From contig JAZUPD010000066.1 of the NCBI GenBank assembly GCA_045604985.1, positions 1-27,106 on the forward strand: a stretch of 27,106 nt of DNA, written 5' to 3'. Within the stretch, counting starts at the first letter, position 1; every line of letters begins with the position of its first letter. A program made the position numbers and the translations under genes. Positions 20,049-27,106 of this stretch are shown here, piece after piece. The stretch is from SIG710 sp045604985. Lineage in GTDB: Bacteria; Bacillota; Clostridia; Oscillospirales; CAG-272. A model generated the notes under the pieces. The model was not told the DNA's origin. It saw only the letters and a list, made by a program, of their open reading frames with translations, and ran no database searches.

Positions 20049-23000
20049 ATGGAGCTGATAAATAATACCAGCAAAACGTTAAGAGACGATCTGTCTGTAG
20101 AAATAAAGGAAGGAAGCAAGTTATCAATTGCCGCAGCTTGCTTTTCTATCTATGCCTTCCAAGCGTTAAAGAATGAACTTAAAAACATTGATGAGCTGCG
20201 CTTTATCTTCACTTCTCCTACATTTGTGACAGAAAAGACAAAGAAAGAGAAGAGAGAGTTTTATATTCCACGTTTGAACCGTGAGCGCAGCCTTTATGGT
20301 ACTGAGTTTGAAGTTAAACTTCGTAATGAGCTTACGCAGAAAGCAATTGCCAGAGAGTGCGCCGAATGGATTAAGAACAAAGTTACTTTCAAGTCAAATG
20401 TCAGCGACAAAACTATTCAAGGTCAGATTGTTGTTGATGATATCGGATATACTCCCATCAATAATTTTACTACCGTTGAGCTTGGTTGTGAACAGGGGAA
20501 TGTTATTAGCACAACTATCGTAAAAGATCAGTCGTTGGGACAAACTTTACTTCGCGATTTCAATGAAATCTGGAATGACAAAAAATTACTTCAAGAAGTA
20601 ACAGATGAAGTTATTGATAACATAACAACCGCTTATAACGAAAATTCTCCCGATTTTATATATTTTGTAACGCTTTACAATATCTTCAATGAGTTCCTTG
20701 AAGATATTTCTGAAGATGTTCTTCCCAACGAAGCAACAGGGTTCAAGGAAAGCAAGATTTGGAATACGCTTTATAACTTCCAAAAAGATGCTGTTCTTGC
20801 AATTATAAATAAGCTTGAAAAGTACAATGGTTGCATTCTTGCAGATAGCGTTGGTCTCGGTAAAACTTTTACCGCACTTGCCGTTGTTAAGTATTACGAA
20901 AATCGTAATAAGTCCGTGCTTGTGCTGTGTCCTAAAAAGCTTTCAAACAACTGGAATACATACAAAGAAAACTATGTAAATAACACATTAGCTTGCGATA
21001 GACTTCGCTATGATGTTTTGTATCACACGGACCTTAACCGTACACACGGTAAGTCTAATGGTCTCGACTTGGAGCGTCTTAACTGGAGTAATTACGATCT
21101 TGTTGTTATTGATGAGAGCCACAATTTCAGAAACGGCGGAAAACTTTCAGGTGAGGAAAATGAAAAAGAAAACCGATATCTTCGTCTTCTCAACAAAGTT
21201 ATCCGAAAAGGCGTTAAAACAAAAGTTCTTATGCTTTCCGCTACGCCTGTTAACAACCGTTTTAACGATCTGAAAAATCAGATAGCTCTTGCCTATGAAG
21301 GCAATGCCGAACTGATTGACAGCAAGCTTAATACTAACCGTTCTATTGATGATATCTTCCGCAATGCCCAGCGCGTATTTAACGATTGGAGTAGCTGGGA
21401 ACCTGAGCTTCGTACAACCGAAAGACTCTTAAAAATGCTCGATTTTGACTTTTTTGAGGTGCTTGACAGTGTTACTATTGCGCGTTCAAGAAAACATATA
21501 CAAAAATATTACGATACAACGGATATAGGTACTTTTCCTACAAGACTTACACCGATATCCAAGCGTCCGACACTTACAGATTTGACCGACGCAATTACAT
21601 ATAACGAAATATTCGAACATCTTATGATGTTGACCTTGTCGATTTATACCCCTTCGCACTTTATTTTACCGAGCAAGATAGAGAAATATGCGGAATTGTA
21701 TGAGGACAACAAGGTTAATGTTGGTTTTACACAGGCGAACCGCGAGCAAGGTATTCGCCGTCTTACAGCAATCAATCTGATGAAACGAATGGAGAGTTCT
21801 GTTTACTCCTTCAATCTTACAATGATCAGAATTAAGGACTTGATTGCTAAAACTATTGATACAATTGACACTTTTGACAAACAGCTTGGTCACAAGCTTG
21901 AATTGACAGATATATCGGAAATAAGTGAGTTTGACGACGAAGATCAAAACGACGATATCTTCTCTTTCGGAAAGAAGGTAAAAATCGATCTTGCTGATAT
22001 GGATTACAAATCCTGGCGTCAATCTCTTGCTAAAGACAAAGAAGTTCTCGAATTGCTTACTATAATGGTTGCCGATATCACCGCTGATCACGACAGCAAG
22101 CTGCAAGAGCTTCTTTCAGTGCTGACAAACAAGGTTCAGAACCCTATCAACGAGGACAACAAAAAGGTAATTATTTTTACTGCATTTGCCGATACCGCAC
22201 AGTACCTGTACGACAATGTAAGTGTTTATATGAAAAAATATGGACTAAACACGGCAATGGTTACGGGTTCTGTCGAGGGCAAATCAACGGTTGCAGGGCT
22301 TCGTAATGATCTTAATACCGTTCTTACTTGTTTCTCACCTAACTCAAAAGATAGAGATCTGTTCGAAAACATTCCGAAGGTCGATATTGATATTCTTATT
22401 GCAACAGACTGTATTTCTGAAGGTCAGAATCTGCAGGATTGCGACTATCTTGTGAATTATGACATTCACTGGAACCCCGTTCGCATAATTCAGCGTTTTG
22501 GGCGAATTGACCGTATAGGCTCAAAAAACAGTGTAATTCAGCTTGTAAACTTCTGGCCAAATGTAACGCTTGACGAATATATTGACCTGAAAGCCAAAGT
22601 TGAAACAAAAATGAAAATTGTTAATATGGCAGCCACCGGAGATGACAATATTCTGAGTGATGAAGAAAAAACAGATCTGGAATACCGTAAGGCACAGCTG
22701 AAAAAGCTTCAGGAAGAGGTCGTTGATATTGAAGAAATGTCAACGGGCATATCAATTATGGATCTTGGACTTAACGAATTCCGTCTGGATCTCCTCGAAT
22801 ACATAAAACATCACCCGGATATTGATAAAACACCATACGGCTTACACGCAGTTACAGCTGCAACACCCGATATGCCTGCCGGAGTTATTTATGTGCTGAA
22901 AAATCGTACAGGTGGCATAAATATCGACAACCAAAATCGTTTGCACCCATTTTATATGGTTTATATCAGCGATAAGGGCGATGTAGTATGCGATCATCTT

Positions 23001-23654
23001 TCACCGAAAGAGATGCTGGATAAAATCCGTTTCCTTTGCAAAGGAAAAACCGAGCCAATTCCCGAGCTATATAAACAATTTAATAAAGAAACTCACGACG
23101 GCAGAAATATGAGCGAATTTTCAAAGCTTCTTGGCGATGCCATCGCTTCAATTATTGAAGTCAAGGAAGAAAGCGACATTGATAGCTTCCTTTCGGGAGG
23201 ACAGATAAGCTTTCTTTCGGGGGAAATTAAAGGGCTTGATGATTTTGAGCTTATTTGCTTCCTTGTTGTTAAGGATTTTGAAAATACGCCTGTCAATGAT
23301 AAGGAGTTTCGAGTAGTTGTTGCAGGAAGCAGAAACTTCAACGATTATGAAAAGCTTTCTTCTGAGCTTGACAAGTTCCTTGTGGGCAAAAAGAATGTTA
23401 CAATTATAAGCGGAACGGCAAACGGAGCCGACAAGATGGGAGAGCGATATGCGGAAGAGCACGGGATAAAGATTGAGCAGTTCCCGGCTGAATGGGGGAT
23501 ATATCACAAAGGCGCAGGGCCGATAAGAAACTTGCAGATGGTAAAAGCTGCCGATGCTGTTGTAGCATTTTGGGATAATCAATCGTCTGGTACAAGGAAC
23601 ATTATTGATTGTGCAAGGCAAGAAAATATTCCATACAAAGTAATTAGCATTTAA
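20049..23654 (+). CDS. SNF2-type helicase with PLD-like N-terminus and C-terminal SLOG domain
   Basis: The 1201-aa protein has three parts. Residues 1-210 resemble the phospholipase D-like region that precedes many defence helicases (IKEGSKLSIAAACFSIYAFQALKNEL; LLRDFNEIWNDKKLLQEV), but I see no HxKxxxxD motif. Residues 240-880 are a superfamily 2 SNF2-like motor: Walker A DSVGLGKTFT (K272), DESH at 355-358, SATP at 397-400 and QRFGRIDRIG at 815-824. Residues 1085-1201 are a SLOG domain of the YspA/DUF2493 kind: VVVAGSRNF, ISGTANGADKMGERYAEEHGI, GPIRNLQMVKAADAVVAFWD. SLOG domains bind nucleotide-type ligands. AAGGAGAAATCTT is the ribosome binding site. It heads an operon with DUF4391 and a Mod-type methyltransferase, so it probably belongs to a type III-like restriction or phage-defence system as an ATP-driven DNA translocase. 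Confidence 0.85.
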   Translation: MELINNTSKTLRDDLSVEIKEGSKLSIAAACFSIYAFQALKNELKNIDELRFIFTSPTFVTEKTKKEKREFYIPRLNRERSLYGTEFEVKLRNELTQKAIARECAEWIKNKVTFKSNVSDKTIQGQIVVDDIGYTPINNFTTVELGCEQGNVISTTIVKDQSLGQTLLRDFNEIWNDKKLLQEVTDEVIDNITTAYNENSPDFIYFVTLYNIFNEFLEDISEDVLPNEATGFKESKIWNTLYNFQKDAVLAIINKLEKYNGCILADSVGLGKTFTALAVVKYYENRNKSVLVLCPKKLSNNWNTYKENYVNNTLACDRLRYDVLYHTDLNRTHGKSNGLDLERLNWSNYDLVVIDESHNFRNGGKLSGEENEKENRYLRLLNKVIRKGVKTKVLMLSATPVNNRFNDLKNQIALAYEGNAELIDSKLNTNRSIDDIFRNAQRVFNDWSSWEPELRTTERLLKMLDFDFFEVLDSVTIARSRKHIQKYYDTTDIGTFPTRLTPISKRPTLTDLTDAITYNEIFEHLMMLTLSIYTPSHFILPSKIEKYAELYEDNKVNVGFTQANREQGIRRLTAINLMKRMESSVYSFNLTMIRIKDLIAKTIDTIDTFDKQLGHKLELTDISEISEFDDEDQNDDIFSFGKKVKIDLADMDYKSWRQSLAKDKEVLELLTIMVADITADHDSKLQELLSVLTNKVQNPINEDNKKVIIFTAFADTAQYLYDNVSVYMKKYGLNTAMVTGSVEGKSTVAGLRNDLNTVLTCFSPNSKDRDLFENIPKVDIDILIATDCISEGQNLQDCDYLVNYDIHWNPVRIIQRFGRIDRIGSKNSVIQLVNFWPNVTLDEYIDLKAKVETKMKIVNMAATGDDNILSDEEKTDLEYRKAQLKKLQEEVVDIEEMSTGISIMDLGLNEFRLDLLEYIKHHPDIDKTPYGLHAVTAATPDMPAGVIYVLKNRTGGINIDNQNRLHPFYMVYISDKGDVVCDHLSPKEMLDKIRFLCKGKTEPIPELYKQFNKETHDGRNMSEFSKLLGDAIASIIEVKEESDIDSFLSGGQISFLSGEIKGLDDFELICFLVVKDFENTPVNDKEFRVVVAGSRNFNDYEKLSSELDKFLVGKKNVTIISGTANGADKMGERYAEEHGIKIEQFPAEWGIYHKGAGPIRNLQMVKAADAVVAFWDNQSSGTRNIIDCARQENIPYKVISI

Positions 23655-23666
23655 GGAGTGATAATT

Positions 23667-24263
23667 TTGCTCGGTTTACCGAAGAGCACAGAACTTTCCA
23701 AGCAACTGCCGAAGAAAGCAATCTATGAAAAGTTTAATATGAACACGGCAGCGAAAGAAAAGTTCGATGCTGATATTTCAAGGATAAATATCGTGGCAGA
23801 AATATCTCCGAACACTGTAAACATAGTTAAAGGCGAAAACGTATCGGTGATATACGTGTTGCAGGTCATTCTCAAACATAAAGAGTTTGAAGATAAGACA
23901 GTATCGCAGATATCTAAACTCATTGACCAGAATATGGTGCTGGTGCTTGAATGTGAGAGCGAAAGAAAGCTTGCTATCCATCATACCAAGCTGTTGCAGA
24001 CCTCTTGGACACCTCTTGATGATTGCACAGTCACTCTTACAGGCCTTAATCTTGATACCGTATGGGAAAATCTAATTACACAGGTCGGTAGCATAGAAAT
24101 CGAGCAGGGACACTCTCTTGATGAGCAAATTGCCGCTGATGAGCAGAAGGCGAAACTGGAAAAAGAAATCGCCCGTCTTGAAAAACAGGCGAGGAACGAA
24201 AAGCAACCCAAGAAAAAGTTTGAGTTGGTGCAACAAATAAAGAAGTTGAAAGGACAAATATAA
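23667..24263 (+). CDS. DUF4391 protein
   Basis: The 198-aa product (MLGLPKSTELSKQLPKKAIYEKFNMNTAAKEKFDADISRINIVAEISPNTVNI) matches my memory of DUF4391, a family found beside helicase and methyltransferase genes in modification loci. Its function is unknown. An alpha/beta N-terminal region is followed by a charged coiled coil (about residues 150-195, AADEQKAKLEKEIARLEKQARNEKQPKKKFELVQQIKKLKGQI), which suggests a bridging or assembly subunit. The start is taken as TTG at 23667, because AAGGAG lies 8 bases upstream; the GTG at 23658 is inside that site. The helicase ends 12 bases before and the next gene starts directly after the stop, so the genes are one operon. Confidence 0.75.
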   Translation: MLGLPKSTELSKQLPKKAIYEKFNMNTAAKEKFDADISRINIVAEISPNTVNIVKGENVSVIYVLQVILKHKEFEDKTVSQISKLIDQNMVLVLECESERKLAIHHTKLLQTSWTPLDDCTVTLTGLNLDTVWENLITQVGSIEIEQGHSLDEQIAADEQKAKLEKEIARLEKQARNEKQPKKKFELVQQIKKLKGQI

Positions 24264-25097
24264 ATGGCAAGAAAAACGTTATATGAAAGAATTGATAGCT
24301 TGGGTGTTAATATTATATTGGAATACCAAGCGTTAATAAACTTATTAAAAATCGAGAATAGTATTTTTCTGTACACTTCCTATACGTTATTAGAATATAT
24401 TGACCGAAGCTACTTTCGAGATTTGCCTGCTGATTTCAGATCGCCCTATTTGTCAGCCAAAGATATGATGAAGGCTTTAGGACTTGGTGATTCATCTTGT
24501 TCAATGGACGACTTGTTTTTGTTGGCAGAATTTTGTGTAGCTATTCTACCACACGAACACATAACACGGCGAGAAGATTTACGCAAGCAAGCAAAGACTA
24601 TTATCACTAATATTTTGACATTCTTGGAAAAGTTAAACTATGAGTTTAAAGAGATAGACAGAGGACGAAAAATTATTGTTGAAAAAAATCCTGCGGTTAC
24701 TCAAGCAGTTGAAATTGTAAATGATGACGCTACCGCCATCACATTGATAGAATATAACCACTATGCGCTCAAAGGTAATTTAGCTGAAAAGCGTAAAATT
24801 TTAACAGCATTGGGATCATACATTGAACCTATTTTGAAGTCACGAGTCCTTCAAAATGCAGGTTATAAGCAGTTGGAGTCTGACGTAGGTTTTATGTTAA
24901 ACAATTTCAATGTTCGCCATAATAACAAGGAAGGAGCTAAGGCTCAAGATTATATCATAGGCTTAAATAAAAAACAGCAGGAAGAATGGTATGATAAAAT
25001 CTACAATGCAATACTTTCTGTTATAATAATTAAAGACCATATCCCGACACAGAACAATATTGCTGATTTGAAATCTAAATATACTTGGAGGACTTAA
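24264..25097 (+). CDS. Unrecognised helical protein in the modification operon
   Basis: The 277-aa protein (MARKTLYERIDSLGVNIILEYQALINLL) is not one I recognise. It looks fully alpha-helical and soluble, with no signal peptide. The last 100 residues (LIEYNHYALKGNLAEKRKILTALGSYIEPILKSR, VGFMLNNFNVRHNN, KKQQEEWYDKIYNAILSVI) have the feel of helical bundles such as HEPN or abortive-infection domains, but there is no clear RxxxxH motif, so I do not assign it. The ATG follows the DUF4391 stop with no gap and AAAGGACAAATATAA as ribosome binding site; the Mod gene begins one base after its stop. Such tight packing implies a role in the same system, perhaps as effector or specificity accessory. Its AT content appears higher than that of the helicase gene. 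Confidence 0.7.
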   Translation: MARKTLYERIDSLGVNIILEYQALINLLKIENSIFLYTSYTLLEYIDRSYFRDLPADFRSPYLSAKDMMKALGLGDSSCSMDDLFLLAEFCVAILPHEHITRREDLRKQAKTIITNILTFLEKLNYEFKEIDRGRKIIVEKNPAVTQAVEIVNDDATAITLIEYNHYALKGNLAEKRKILTALGSYIEPILKSRVLQNAGYKQLESDVGFMLNNFNVRHNNKEGAKAQDYIIGLNKKQQEEWYDKIYNAILSVIIIKDHIPTQNNIADLKSKYTWRT

Positions 25098-25098
25098 A

Positions 25099-27015
25099 AT
25101 GGACAAGCTTAAAATGCACAGTATTAACAAGGTTGACGAGAATATAAAGAAAATAGGGGCATTATTCCCGAACTGCGTGACGGAGAGGAAGAACGAGAAA
25201 GGTGAAGTGGAGTATGCCATCGATTTTGATATGCTCAAACAGGAACTTTCTGCTGTTGTTGTAGAAGGTAACGAGGAGCGCTATCAGTTTACTTGGCCCG
25301 ATAAGAAAAAATCCATTCTTCTTGCTAATGCTCCTATTGCTAAAACCCTCCGTCCTTGCCGTGAGGATAGTGTTGACTTTGATAATACCGAGAACCTTTA
25401 CATTGAAGGTGATAACCTTGATGTACTGAAACTTTTGCAGGAAACCTATCTCGGCAAAATCAAAATGATTTACATAGACCCTCCCTACAACACTGGCAAC
25501 GACTTCGTATACAACGATGACTTCGCGGAAAGCGCAGAAGAATATCTTGCTAATAGCGGTCAGTTTGATAGCGAAGGCAATCGACTCGTTACAAACACTG
25601 AAACTAATGGTCGCTTCCATACAGATTGGCTTAATATGATTTATCCAAGGCTTAAATTGGCAAAGACTCTATTATCAGAAGATGGAATCATATTTATTAG
25701 TATTGGTGATGATGAAGTTGAAAACCTGAAAAAAATCGGAAGTGAAGTGTTTGGAAGCGAAAATTTTATAGCACAAGTCAATATTGTTACTGGTGCAAAT
25801 CAATCTGGTGATGGTGTTTTAATACAAAAAAACGTAGAGTATTGCTTATGTTTTGCAAGAAACATTTACAATACCAATTTGTATAGAGTTGATAAAACGG
25901 AGGAATCTTATCGAAATCTCAACGATGCTCCAACACCGCTTTCTACAAGGTTAGATATGGGATACACTATTTACTACAACGAACAGTCTGGCGATATGAT
26001 TCCAATGATGGATTATGACAAAAGTAAAGTTGAGTGCAACATAATTGAAGAAATTTATTGTGATAATAACGAATTGATTTCCAAGGGATATATTCCAGTT
26101 CGCGCAGGCTTTAGAAACGGAAAAATTCATAGGTGGAGATGGGGATTAGATACATTTTTAGAGAGAAAAAACGAAATCAAGATTTTCAAAAATGGGGATA
26201 AATACACCCCGAAATTTCTGCAATCAGGTTTCAATGCTGCCAAAAACATTTGGAATTATAGTGGTGGCGCGGCAGATTTGAAAAAATTGTTTGGAAATGA
26301 CGCTCCCTTTGATTATCCCAAAGGTCTATCTTTTTTGAAGTATATTTGTTCTATTGCTACAAGCGAAGAAGATTCTATTTTAGACTTTTTCTCTGGTTCT
26401 GCTACTACTGCCCACGCAGTTATGCAGTTAAATGCAGAAGATGGTGGTAACCGTAAGTTTATTATGGTTCAGTTGCCCGAAGAAACAGAGGAGAAATCCG
26501 AAGCATATAAGGCAGGATACAAAAATATTTGTGAAATCGGTAAAGAACGAATTCGTCGTGCAGGTGCAAAAATCAAGGAAGAAAGCCCTTTGACTACCGC
26601 TAACCTTGATACGGGTTTCCGTGTTCTGAAACTCGATAGCAGCAATATGAAGGACGTTTACTACAACCCCGATGATTATGAGCTTTCTATGTTTGAGAGC
26701 CTTGCTGACAACATTAAGAGCGACCGTACCCCCGAAGACCTCCTCTTCCAAGTTATGCTTGACCTGGGTGTACTCCTTTCCAGCAAGATTGAAGAAAGCA
26801 CCATCGGCGGTAAGAAAGTCTTTAATGTTGCAGACGGGTTCCTTTATGCTTGCTTCGATGAAAACGTAACCGAAGATGTTATCACCGAAATCGCCAAAAA
26901 ACAGCCTTATTACTTCGTAATGAGAGACAGCTCTATGGCAAACGATAGTGTCGCTACGAACTTTGAGCAGATTTTCGCTACATACAGCCCTGATACAGTA
27001 AGGAAGGTGTTATGA
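25099..27015 (+). CDS. Type III Mod-like site-specific adenine DNA methyltransferase
   Basis: The 638-aa enzyme should transfer a methyl group from SAM to adenine N6 in a specific site. The catalytic motif IV is YIDPPYNTGNDFVY (DPPY at residues 127-130). The SAM motif I is DFFSGSATTAHA (Asp429), so motif order is IV then I, the beta class typical of type III Mod. The segment between them (about 190-400, with RRWGLDTFLERKNEIK) is the target-recognition region. A C-terminal domain (about 500-638) follows. The N-terminus includes IEGDNLDVLKLLQETYLGKIKMIYIDPPYNTG, typical of Mod. The ribosome binding site TTGGAGGACTTAAA lies in the end of the previous gene. The Res subunit expected of a type III system is not visible; it may follow the small gene that starts at 27015. 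Confidence 0.92.
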   Translation: MDKLKMHSINKVDENIKKIGALFPNCVTERKNEKGEVEYAIDFDMLKQELSAVVVEGNEERYQFTWPDKKKSILLANAPIAKTLRPCREDSVDFDNTENLYIEGDNLDVLKLLQETYLGKIKMIYIDPPYNTGNDFVYNDDFAESAEEYLANSGQFDSEGNRLVTNTETNGRFHTDWLNMIYPRLKLAKTLLSEDGIIFISIGDDEVENLKKIGSEVFGSENFIAQVNIVTGANQSGDGVLIQKNVEYCLCFARNIYNTNLYRVDKTEESYRNLNDAPTPLSTRLDMGYTIYYNEQSGDMIPMMDYDKSKVECNIIEEIYCDNNELISKGYIPVRAGFRNGKIHRWRWGLDTFLERKNEIKIFKNGDKYTPKFLQSGFNAAKNIWNYSGGAADLKKLFGNDAPFDYPKGLSFLKYICSIATSEEDSILDFFSGSATTAHAVMQLNAEDGGNRKFIMVQLPEETEEKSEAYKAGYKNICEIGKERIRRAGAKIKEESPLTTANLDTGFRVLKLDSSNMKDVYYNPDDYELSMFESLADNIKSDRTPEDLLFQVMLDLGVLLSSKIEESTIGGKKVFNVADGFLYACFDENVTEDVITEIAKKQPYYFVMRDSSMANDSVATNFEQIFATYSPDTVRKVL

Positions 27016-27106
27016 TGAATAAGCAATATGCGGAGCGGATTATTGCGGCACTAAAAAATGGTTTGGAAAATAAAGATAAAGAATCTGAACTGGTGGATAA
27101 TATATG
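27015..27106 (+). CDS. Start of an unrecognised gene, cut by the window end
   Basis: About 30 residues are visible: MNKQYAERIIAALKNGLENKDKESELVDNI, a charged helical start. The ATG at 27015 overlaps the methyltransferase stop and follows AGGAAGG by 7 bases; an ATG at 27012 in the same frame is an alternative. The sequence does not look like the start of a Res helicase. It continues the same operon. Confidence 0.6.
   Translation, partial: MNKQYAERIIAALKNGLENKDKESELVDNI

Larger units (their letters stand above)
19432..27106. mobile_element. Left part of a defence/modification island inserted in cotJC
   Basis: From 19432 the cotJ sequence stops and a different gene set begins: regulator, helicase, DUF4391, unknown protein and Mod-type methyltransferase. 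The last gene runs off the window. No integrase, transposase or terminal repeat is visible, so the element class and right end cannot be told. The interrupted gene and the defence content support horizontal gain. The first 345 bases (19432-19776) hold the foreign tail of cotJC, a hairpin at 19499-19532 and the regulator promoter. Confidence 0.65.

Noticed and set aside
23658..23666. GTG start for the DUF4391 gene
   Set aside because: The codon lies inside the AAGGAG ribosome binding site; the TTG at 23667 has correct spacing and the family-like start MLGLPKST.
20049..27015. DISARM or BREX classification of the island
   Set aside because: No DUF1998 helicase pair, PglZ, BrxC or PglX-type gene is visible, and the methyltransferase is of the type III Mod kind.

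Overview
The window looks like a contig end from a low-GC, endospore-forming member of the Clostridia (Firmicutes), probably an uncultured gut-type Oscillospirales or Eubacteriales organism. The signs are spore genes (SipL-like DUF3794/LysM protein, cotJA-cotJB-cotJC, spoVG), strong AGGAGG-type ribosome binding sites, tight ATGA overlaps, near-consensus sigma-A promoters with 17-bp spacers, and tRNAs that encode their CCA ends. Bases 1-69 are not genomic: they match the DNBSEQ/MGI library adapter pair with a 10-base index between them. The first real gene is therefore cut by the contig end.

Bases 70-4386 (mostly minus strand) hold the start of a ribose-phosphate pyrophosphokinase, a small lipoprotein, apolipoprotein N-acyltransferase (lnt), an RluA-family pseudouridine synthase and upp. 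Bases 4566-8644 (plus) hold mtaB, a 541-aa protein that looks like a degenerate paralogue of the purine enzyme PurL, rpmB (L28) and a protein of the GME-fold type. The minus-strand sipL-like spore gene (8916-10475) is divergent from a lipid kinase and a YfcE-type phosphodiesterase. spoVG (minus) is divergent from murC, a YerC/TrpR-like regulator, a methyltransferase and hslO. A five-gene tRNA operon (Val-Asp-Phe-Gly-Cys) follows, with a consensus promoter and a terminator.

From 16858 to about 18677 gene density falls. This stretch holds a palindrome-rich repeat element, a frameshifted gene remnant, a zinc-ribbon protein, a DUF2085 membrane protein and a series of hairpins or terminators.

The cotJ spore-coat operon then begins, but cotJC breaks off after about 62 codons (near 19431). 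Everything after that to the window end appears to be inserted DNA carrying a DNA-modification or phage-defence locus. Its genes are a small HTH regulator, a 1201-aa SNF2-type helicase with a PLD-like N-terminus and a C-terminal SLOG (YspA/DUF2493-like) domain, a DUF4391 protein, an unrecognised helical protein, and a type III Mod-like beta-class adenine methyltransferase. The last gene starts at 27015 and runs off the window. No recombinase or Res nuclease is visible, so the far end of the insert and its nuclease must lie beyond the window.

The two most interesting points are the interruption of a sporulation gene by a defence locus, which recalls skin-type intervening elements, and the fusion of a nucleotide-binding SLOG domain to the defence helicase.
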